Below, in pieces: positions 7,419-13,772 of a stretch of DNA of 64,000 bases. Source of the DNA: Kiritimatiellia bacterium (lineage in GTDB: Bacteria > Verrucomicrobiota > Kiritimatiellia > CAIQIC01 > Lenti-01); the NCBI GenBank assembly GCA_017527155.1, contig JAFXQI010000086.1, positions 17,102 to 81,101 on the forward strand. Reading direction: 5' to 3'. The notes beneath the pieces are model-generated. The model did not search any database. It had not been told where the DNA came from and saw only the letters and a program-made list of their open reading frames with translations. The stretch's first letter is position 1. Each line of letters begins with the position of its first letter. The translations under genes were made by a program, and so were the position numbers.

Positions 7419-7688
7419 ATGGCAACCATCACGGTCAATATCCTCGACGCCACGGGAAACAAACGGCAGGAAGTCGAACTGCCCGACAATGCCCCTGTCA
7501 ATCGCGTCATTGCCGTCCTCCTGGACAAGATGAATCTTCCAAAGAACGGTCCGGATGGGCAACCCTTGGCCTACAAGTTCCACCACAAACGGACCGGCAA
7601 GCAATTGCAGGACACGCAAACTCTGGCCTCCATCGGTGCCCAAGACGGCGACATCATCCGACTCCAGCCCGAAATCACGGCCGGCTGA
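7419..7688 (+). CDS. YukD/EsaB-like ubiquitin-fold modifier protein
   Basis: An 89-residue beta-grasp protein and the candidate modifier of this operon. It opens with the strand MATITVNILDATG, a beta-hairpin turn, a helix (NRVIAVLLDKM), then LAYKFHHKRTGKQL and the closing strand DGDIIRLQPE, the order expected for ubiquitin/YukD. The chain ends EITAG, with a single C-terminal glycine and no processing tail. An E1 could therefore adenylate it directly, without the protease trimming most ubiquitins need. A GGAG site lies 11 bases before the ATG. The E1-like gene starts 11 bases downstream. The fold is assigned by pattern; conjugation is inferred from the neighbours. Confidence 0.82.
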   Translation: MATITVNILDATGNKRQEVELPDNAPVNRVIAVLLDKMNLPKNGPDGQPLAYKFHHKRTGKQLQDTQTLASIGAQDGDIIRLQPEITAG

Positions 7689-7699
7689 AAGGACCTGTC

Positions 7700-8917
7700 A
7701 TGGAGACTGGCAAGATCAAAGTCTCTCTTGAAGAAACAACCCCCACTCTCCGGGAAGAGGACCGCTTCCAGAGATTCAGCCTGATTGGATGGTGGAATCA
7801 GTCCCGCCTCCGCAACGCCAAGGTGCTCGTCATCGGTGCCGGGGCGCTGGGCAATGAAATCGTGAAAAATCTTTCATTGCTCGGGTTCGGAAATCTTTTC
7901 ATTGCCGATTTGGACAATATCGAGAATTCCAATTTGTCGCGTTCGGTCCTGTACAGGGAACGCGACAATGGAACATCGAAAGCCCGGACGGCGGCCCGGT
8001 CTGCGAAGGAGCTGTTCCCCGGCATGAAAGCCCAGGCGTTCCACGGCAACGTCCTTTACGATCTGGGTCTTGGCGTCTACCGCTGGGCGGATGTCGTCAT
8101 CGCGGGACTGGACAACCGCGAGGCGCGCCTGTCCATCAACCGGAATTGCTGGAAACTCGGAAAACCATGGATTGATGGAGCCATTGAGCAAATCAACGGC
8201 ATCGCGCGGGTATTCGCCCCGGACGGCCCCTGCTATGAATGCACCATGTCCGAAACGGACTGGCAACTCCTCAACCGCAGGCGGTCCTGCAATCTCCTTA
8301 CGAAAGACGAGATGCAGGAAGGCAAGGTCCCGACCACGCCGACCATCAGCTCCATCATCGCCGGCGTGCAGTGCCAGGAAGCCGTCAAGCTGTTGCATGG
8401 CATGGAAACGATTGCGGGAAAAGGTTTCGTGTTCAACGGCATCTCCTGCGATTCCTATCTGGTCGAATACCAACGCAACGACGATTGCTATTCGCACGAC
8501 ACGGCGGACCGCATCGTCCCGCTCCCGGCCAAAGCGGCGGACACCCGGGTGGCCGATTTGCTCGCCCGCGCCCGGAACGACCTCGGTCCCGACACGGTCC
8601 TCGAACTCGGGAGGGACATCCTTACCGCGCTTCGCTGCCCATTCTGCGGGAAAACGGAAAGCATTTACCAATCCTTGGGGCAAGTCCGCAATTCGGCCGC
8701 GACCTGCCCGGAATGCGGCCGCCGCCGCGAGGCCATGACGGCGTTCACCATCGACGGCACACAAGATTTCCTCGACCAGACTTTTGCCGGAATTGGCATC
8801 CCTCCCTTCGACATCGTGTGGGCCCGCAACGGCGGCATGCTCGTCGGATACGAATTTGCGGCCGATGCCCGGGAGGTTCTCGGCGAAGTGGCGTCGGCCG
8901 GGGAAGGGAATGGTTGA
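7700..8917 (+). CDS. E1-like (ThiF/MoeB/UBA) modifier-activating enzyme
   Basis: A 405-residue adenylating enzyme that would activate the ubiquitin-like protein at its C-terminal glycine using ATP. Nucleotide-binding GAGALG lies at residues 46-51, NSNLSRS (Arg81) at 76-82, and the DNREAR loop at 138-143. CYEC at 178-181 and the TPTISSIIAGVQCQEAVK helix at 213-230 are typical of E1/NEDD8-E1 enzymes. Cys197 or Cys225 could be the thioester residue; I cannot tell which. A C-terminal zinc ribbon follows (C313-x2-C316, C336-x2-C339). The start at 7700 has AAAGGA upstream. The N-terminus, METGKIKVSLEE, resembles the N-termini of two later gene products. Confidence 0.9.
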   Translation: METGKIKVSLEETTPTLREEDRFQRFSLIGWWNQSRLRNAKVLVIGAGALGNEIVKNLSLLGFGNLFIADLDNIENSNLSRSVLYRERDNGTSKARTAARSAKELFPGMKAQAFHGNVLYDLGLGVYRWADVVIAGLDNREARLSINRNCWKLGKPWIDGAIEQINGIARVFAPDGPCYECTMSETDWQLLNRRRSCNLLTKDEMQEGKVPTTPTISSIIAGVQCQEAVKLLHGMETIAGKGFVFNGISCDSYLVEYQRNDDCYSHDTADRIVPLPAKAADTRVADLLARARNDLGPDTVLELGRDILTALRCPFCGKTESIYQSLGQVRNSAATCPECGRRREAMTAFTIDGTQDFLDQTFAGIGIPPFDIVWARNGGMLVGYEFAADAREVLGEVASAGEGNG

Positions 8918-8919
8918 CC

Positions 8920-9963
8920 ATGGCCGACTTTACCTCCATCCGCAGGGAAGAGTGCCGGGCGACCCCCCTGCCTCCCGGATGCAGTCTCGGCGCATCGCGG
9001 ACGGTCATTCTCCAGTCCGTGCTGAACGAAATCAAGGAACACGGCCGCGCGAGCATGCACGCGGAAGTCTGCGGCGTGCTCGTCGGTTCGCTGTGCTGGG
9101 ACGGGGCGGCATATCTCCTTGTCGACGGCCGTATCGAAGGGAAGCACGCCACCCACCAGAGCGGCAGCGTGACGTTCACGGCGGAGACTTGGGATTCCAT
9201 CCATGAAGAACTCGACGCGAAGCATCCCGGCCGCGTCATCGTCGGCTGGTACCACACGCATCCCGGCTTCGGCATCTTCCTGTCGAACATGGATGCGTTC
9301 ATCCACGAGAATTTCTTTTCCTTCCCCTGGCAACCGGCCTATGTCTTCGACCCTCAGGCTGAAACGGACGGCTTCTTCTTCCGCGAGGGGAACAATCTTG
9401 TCCAGGAAGAAGTCGCGGTTGTCCCCGACGCCGCGCCGCTTGTCAGAGAACCGACGCCCTGCACGGGGGATAGAATCGTTGTCCAGGATGAATCAGGCCG
9501 ATCCTTCCTGCGCATCGGGCTTGTGGGCGCGACGGTTCTGCTTCTCCTGCTGGGGACGATATCGGCATCCTCGATTCTTCTGCTGCGTCAATCGCGACAA
9601 AGGGAACGATTGGCCGAGGAAAAGGCGGAACGCCTCCAACAGACCATCCGGAATCAGGCGGAGGAGCTTCGGGAGTTCCAGCGGCAAAGGGAAGCGGAAC
9701 AAGCAAGCCATTGGCTGGGAAGCGGTTTCGCGCACCACCTGTTCCATTGGTGGAATTCCGAACGCGACGTTCCCGCACGGCAACGTGCCAACGGCCGGAA
9801 AATCCTGGAATTCCGCTTCGGCGAGAGCCCGGTTCCCGGCAAAACCGCTCCGAATCCGTCCATCGTGGACGAACGGTGGGAATGGGATGCCGCGGAACAC
9901 ATTCCTGTCTCGTCCACAAGGCAACAGGACAAGCCTTCCCCGCCCGGGAGGGACGACCAATGA
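8920..9963 (+). CDS. Membrane-anchored JAMM/MPN+ metalloprotease (deconjugase-like)
   Basis: A 347-residue protein. Residues 25-165 are a JAB/MPN domain with a full metal site: Glu49 (HAEVCGVLVG) and HTHPGFGIFLSNMD, giving His112, His114, Ser122 and Asp125 (HxHx7SxxD). A JAMM enzyme in such an operon would remove or process the ubiquitin-like protein. A single hydrophobic helix at about 198-222 is followed by a Gln/Glu/Arg-rich coiled coil (225-265) and a polar tail. The JAMM domain is thus N-terminal to a membrane anchor. The ATG sits two bases after the E1 stop. All catalytic residues are present, so activity is likely. Confidence 0.9.
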   Translation: MADFTSIRREECRATPLPPGCSLGASRTVILQSVLNEIKEHGRASMHAEVCGVLVGSLCWDGAAYLLVDGRIEGKHATHQSGSVTFTAETWDSIHEELDAKHPGRVIVGWYHTHPGFGIFLSNMDAFIHENFFSFPWQPAYVFDPQAETDGFFFREGNNLVQEEVAVVPDAAPLVREPTPCTGDRIVVQDESGRSFLRIGLVGATVLLLLLGTISASSILLLRQSRQRERLAEEKAERLQQTIRNQAEELREFQRQREAEQASHWLGSGFAHHLFHWWNSERDVPARQRANGRKILEFRFGESPVPGKTAPNPSIVDERWEWDAAEHIPVSSTRQQDKPSPPGRDDQ

Positions 9964-9999
9964 CGGCAATAATGGCAAACACATGAAAGGCATACCCAC

Positions 10000-10614
10000 A
10001 TGAGCGATTCGAAAATCACGGTTTCCCTCGAGGAAATCGATCAAGCGACCCCTGTTCCCGGCCCCATGCCGCCGCCTTTTGTCTCCCCGGATGGCCCGGA
10101 GGAGGCTCCGAAACCTCCACCCGGCACCCGTGCCCCGTGGATAATCATCGCGGTTGCAGTTGCCATCGTGGTCTTGGGCGTGGTCTGCTTTTCGTTGTTT
10201 TCTGCAGCCAGCACGGCGGATGCATATCTGAAACGATATGTCCAATCCGTGAATGCCGAGTTGAGCGATCCATCGTCCCGGCTCAGAAAGTCCGTCGACC
10301 AGCGGATAGGGGCCGCCCATCTTACCGTGACCGTGAAAGACGCACGGGTCGTCGGAAGCGAGGTCACCACGTTCGACGGAACCAATGCCGCAGGCAAGGG
10401 CGGTGAAAACATCGACAAGATGGCATTGGTGATTCGCTTCGACTGGGATGGTCTGACGACCGGCGGATACAGCGACATGCTCTGGGTCATCGACGGGAAC
10501 CGAAAGCACCTCGTCAAGTCGGAAATCATCGAAACATCGGCATCGATTAATCTTGAGGATCCGGACTTCTGGGGGGCCGTCGGAGATATTCTCCTTGCCC
10601 TGTGGGGTGCATGA
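10000..10614 (+). CDS. Single-pass membrane protein of the ubiquitin-like operon
   Basis: A 204-residue protein with no recognised family. It begins MSDSKITVSLEE, matching the N-terminal motif of the E1 and FHA proteins. A Pro-rich linker (18-45) precedes one transmembrane helix (about 47-70, WIIIAVAVAIVVLGVVCFSL). The remaining 130 residues look like a small mixed alpha/beta domain (DAYLKRYVQSVNAEL... then three beta strands ending FDWDGLTTGGYSDMLWVIDG). It lies 36 bases after the JAMM gene. Topology (short side with the shared motif, larger domain across the membrane) is inferred. It could be an adaptor or receptor for the system. Confidence 0.75.
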   Translation: MSDSKITVSLEEIDQATPVPGPMPPPFVSPDGPEEAPKPPPGTRAPWIIIAVAVAIVVLGVVCFSLFSAASTADAYLKRYVQSVNAELSDPSSRLRKSVDQRIGAAHLTVTVKDARVVGSEVTTFDGTNAAGKGGENIDKMALVIRFDWDGLTTGGYSDMLWVIDGNRKHLVKSEIIETSASINLEDPDFWGAVGDILLALWGA

Positions 10615-10640
10615 CAACGAACCAATTACGGAGAAAAACA

Positions 10641-11879
10641 ATGGAATCTGAAAAAATCAGCGTCTCGTTGGATGAAGTAAACAGTGCCAGGGTCGATGCG
10701 GAAATCCGTCGACAGGACATCGCGGCCCGGATGGCCGCGCACCAAGAAGAGATCGAGGCGAACACCCCATCGGCGAAACGCTTCGGCGGCGGCGTGTTTC
10801 GCAAGGCCATCGTATACATGGCCGTGTTTGGATTCTTCGCTTCACTGCTGGCCTGGGGCATGGGGGAGCTTGTGCAATACCGCTCGGACCGACACCCCTG
10901 GAAGCAGTATCAAGAAGCATTCAACGCCTTTCTGGCATTCAAACCCCAGGGGCGTGTCTGGGAATTTCAGGAATTCGTGACCGCGCTCCGGATGCATGAA
11001 AGCGGACAATACCGGGACAATCCGTTTTTCAGTTCCTCCTTCTGGGACAAACCGGAATGGCAGCGGCGCAAGGCCTTGGATGCGGCCAAATCTGAATACC
11101 GCACGTTGGATCGCGTTTGGTTCATGCTGCTCGGCCTGTTCATCGGAATCGGCCTGTCGTGTGCCGAACCGGTGGTCGTCAGGAACGGGAAATCCGCCCT
11201 CTTCCGGGGATTGCTCGGTGCCGTGCTGGGACTACTGGGCGGGTTTGTGTGTTCCCTGTTCATCAACCAGGTGTACAACTTCCTGCAGGGGGACACGGAG
11301 GGCTTCACGTTGCAACAGGTGTTTGCCCGGGGCGTGGGGTGGAGCATTCTCGGGATATTCCTGGCCATCGCCCCCGGCATCGCGATGCGGAACATGAAGA
11401 AATTCCTTCTCGGGCTTGCGGGCGGGGCCATCGGCGGTCTCGCCGGGGGATTTCTCTTCGATCCGATTTGCCAACTGACGGGGAGCGATGTCCCCGCCCG
11501 TTTCGTCAACATCGTCGGCCTCGGCGTCGGTGCGGCCGTGGCCACGGCCTTGCTGGAAGAAGCCGCGAAACAAGGCTGGCTCAAGGTCGCCACCGGGGTC
11601 ATTACCGGCAAGCAATTCATCCTGTACCGCAATCCGACGGTCATCGGCAGTTCGCCGAAAACGGAAATCTACCTCTTCAAGGATCCCACGGTGGCCCCCA
11701 AGCATGCCGCCATCAACGGACTTGGAGGGGAATACGTCCTCACGGCCCTCAATGGCGCGACCGTATTGCTAAACGGAGCTCCCGTAAGGCAACAGCGCCT
11801 CAAGAACGGGGACCAGATCCGGGTCGGAAACACGGTGTTCCTGTTCGGTTCGAAAACGGTGAAACATTCCCAGGGATGA
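10641..11879 (+). CDS. Multi-pass membrane protein with C-terminal FHA domain
   Basis: A 412-residue protein. The N-terminus MESEKISVSLDE repeats the operon motif. A helix at 53-75, then a soluble stretch (80-155), then a glycine-rich cluster of four to five helices (158-310), lead to an FHA fold at 325-404 (YRNPTVIGSS, IYLFKDPTVAPKHAAI, LNGATVLLNG, LKNGDQIRVGNTVFLFG). FHA domains bind phosphothreonine, but here GRS reads GSS and the SxxH serine reads Ala, so the phosphate contacts are changed; the HA and N residues remain. I chose 10641, behind ACGGAGAAA, over an ATG at 10602 lying in the upstream gene. Confidence 0.82.
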   Translation: MESEKISVSLDEVNSARVDAEIRRQDIAARMAAHQEEIEANTPSAKRFGGGVFRKAIVYMAVFGFFASLLAWGMGELVQYRSDRHPWKQYQEAFNAFLAFKPQGRVWEFQEFVTALRMHESGQYRDNPFFSSSFWDKPEWQRRKALDAAKSEYRTLDRVWFMLLGLFIGIGLSCAEPVVVRNGKSALFRGLLGAVLGLLGGFVCSLFINQVYNFLQGDTEGFTLQQVFARGVGWSILGIFLAIAPGIAMRNMKKFLLGLAGGAIGGLAGGFLFDPICQLTGSDVPARFVNIVGLGVGAAVATALLEEAAKQGWLKVATGVITGKQFILYRNPTVIGSSPKTEIYLFKDPTVAPKHAAINGLGGEYVLTALNGATVLLNGAPVRQQRLKNGDQIRVGNTVFLFGSKTVKHSQG

Positions 11880-11883
11880 GACC

Positions 11884-12687
11884 ATGAAACTCCATTGTCC
11901 CCAATGCAATTCGATTCTCGAAGTACCTCCGGAGGCGGACGGCATCGTCGAATGCCCTTCGTGCGGCAGTCCTTTGGACATGCCGGCGATCCGGACGGCG
12001 AACTGCCCGGTGTGTTGCTCGCCCCTGGCGGAAGAGGATACCGTAAAGATTTGCCCCAATTGCAAGACTCCCCACCACATGGAATGCTGGGAAGAAAACC
12101 GCGGATGTTCGACGTACGGTTGCGCATCGGCTTGGCACGAAGAAACCCACACGGGGGAATCATCGGAGGGGGCAGGCATGGTGGCCTGTCCGGCTTGCGG
12201 AGCGATGCATCCCGCCACGGACCTGGTCTGCAGTTCCTGCGGCAAGTTGCTCGGCGAGAATCTGCCGGGCGACTCGACAGGGGCGCGCCTCCAGGAAACC
12301 ATCGGGAAACTCGGCAGCGCCGCCCAAATGCATCTCCTGCCGAGGCTGGCACGGAATTTCAGGCTTTTGGGCAAGGACATCGCTTCGGCATTTCGCCTCT
12401 GGTGGGGGGAGTTTTCGAGATATGGGGTATTCCGTGGCAAGACCACTCGGCCTTCGCTCACGGCGTTCATGGGAATCAATTGCGCGTTCAGTATTCTGTT
12501 CTCGTGTTGCAACGCCACGCCCCTTGTCTGGATTGAATGGATTGTCCTGGCCTGTCCAGTGCTCGCCTCCTTTGCACGACGCCTGCGGGACACGGAAATA
12601 TCGGCATGGATGATTTTCGCCGTCCCTCTCCTCCCCTTTCTACTGTTGGTTCCAAGCGTCGATTCAACGGAAGGTGTCCAGCCATGA
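11884..12687 (+). CDS. RING-like zinc-finger membrane protein with DUF805 tail (candidate E3)
   Basis: A 267-residue protein with three zinc modules. They are a ribbon (C5, C8, C24, C27), a RING/treble-clef finger (C41-x2-C44, C57-x2-C60, H64/H65, C68, C75, C80, with CPVCCSPL and HHMECWEENRGC) and a second ribbon (C102, C105, C116, C119). The middle finger matches the prokaryotic RING type described beside bacterial ubiquitin-like genes. Residues about 170-260 resemble DUF805: FSRYGVFRGKTTRPS near the first helix and FARRLRDTEISAWM before the last. A RING tied to the membrane beside E1 and E2 genes suggests an E3-like role, which is inferred. The stop overlaps the next ATG. Confidence 0.8.
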   Translation: MKLHCPQCNSILEVPPEADGIVECPSCGSPLDMPAIRTANCPVCCSPLAEEDTVKICPNCKTPHHMECWEENRGCSTYGCASAWHEETHTGESSEGAGMVACPACGAMHPATDLVCSSCGKLLGENLPGDSTGARLQETIGKLGSAAQMHLLPRLARNFRLLGKDIASAFRLWWGEFSRYGVFRGKTTRPSLTAFMGINCAFSILFSCCNATPLVWIEWIVLACPVLASFARRLRDTEISAWMIFAVPLLPFLLLVPSVDSTEGVQP

Positions 12688-13727
12688 TTGAGTTCAACTG
12701 CCCGAATTGCAACGAAAAATTCGAAGTCGACGACGAGCTCGCCGGCGCAATCGTCGAATGTTCCGCATGCGACTTCCAATTCACCGTTCCCGGGAGGGGC
12801 GAATCCGATTCTCCTTCTTGTCCCGAAAGCACGCCTGAACAACCTCCCGACGACGCGGCGGCCGGGCTGATGGAACATGGAACCCTCGTGTTTTCCTGCC
12901 CGAATTGCCATGACCGTCTTGAATGCAGCGCCGAACTGGTGGGAGTCCGTGTCGCTTGCGCCCGTTGCGATTACCATTTCATCGTGCCGCCACCGAATGC
13001 GAACGACAGTGCGCCCGATGCCTTGCCCGACGAGATACCTCCTCCAGAGGCCCCTGCGGATTCTTCCCCGGACATGGAGACCTCCCCCCCGCCCCCCCTC
13101 CCTGCCGCGGAAGAAAGAGCCGCACCTTCGGGAAAACTGGATTTGTCCGCGGAGTTCCCGGAGTGCGCCGATCCGCCGACCAATTCCGGGGAGGCGAGGT
13201 CTGCTCCGATCGATAGGACCGCACAGGCTCCCGCCGTCCCGATGCCAACGGGGAGGCTTTCGCCCCGCCAACGGCGGCTGGTGTCGGATTTCCGGATGAT
13301 GAGGGAACGGTTCACCGCCTTCCCCTTGATTCATCTGGAACATGTCCAGGGCAACCCACCGGAAATGTACGTCGTCTCCTACCGCATACGCGGCATCGAG
13401 CGCCTTCGCGGCGACCAAGTCGTATACCGTGATTACCACGAAGTCGAAATCAAGCTCCCCGGAACCTATCCCCGGACGCCGCCGACGTGCCGGATGCTCA
13501 CCCCGGTCTTCCACCCGAACATCGAGCCGGCCATCATCTGCATCGGCGACCACTGGACCGCTTCCGAACGGCTCTGCGACCTGGTGGTCAGGATTGGAGA
13601 GATGATTGCCTACCAATCGCACAACATCAAGAGTCCTCTCGACGGCGAAGCCGCCATGTGGACGGACCTCCACGGCGACATGCTCCCCATCGACAGCCGG
13701 GATTTGACCCCGCCGGAAGACGGGTGA
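12684..13727 (+). CDS. E2-like conjugating protein with N-terminal zinc ribbons
   Basis: A 347-residue protein. Two CxxC...CxxC ribbons (C6/C9/C26/C29 and C72/C75/C92/C95) and a Pro/Glu-rich linker (103-190) lead to an E2/UBC-like domain at about 195-330. Seen there: YPRTPPTCRML (the conserved PxxPP element), HPN at 277-279, then IICIGDHW with Cys286 as the likely thioester residue and Trp291 after it. The HPN-to-Cys distance is one residue shorter than in eukaryotic UBCs, as in several bacterial E2 families. It would accept the modifier from the E1. The ATG overlaps the RING gene stop (ATGA), so E3-like and E2-like partners are coupled. Confidence 0.86.
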   Translation: MIEFNCPNCNEKFEVDDELAGAIVECSACDFQFTVPGRGESDSPSCPESTPEQPPDDAAAGLMEHGTLVFSCPNCHDRLECSAELVGVRVACARCDYHFIVPPPNANDSAPDALPDEIPPPEAPADSSPDMETSPPPPLPAAEERAAPSGKLDLSAEFPECADPPTNSGEARSAPIDRTAQAPAVPMPTGRLSPRQRRLVSDFRMMRERFTAFPLIHLEHVQGNPPEMYVVSYRIRGIERLRGDQVVYRDYHEVEIKLPGTYPRTPPTCRMLTPVFHPNIEPAIICIGDHWTASERLCDLVVRIGEMIAYQSHNIKSPLDGEAAMWTDLHGDMLPIDSRDLTPPEDG

Positions 13728-13772
13728 CGCCATCGGCTTTCCCGGAAACAAACCACGCGCAAGGAGAACGAC

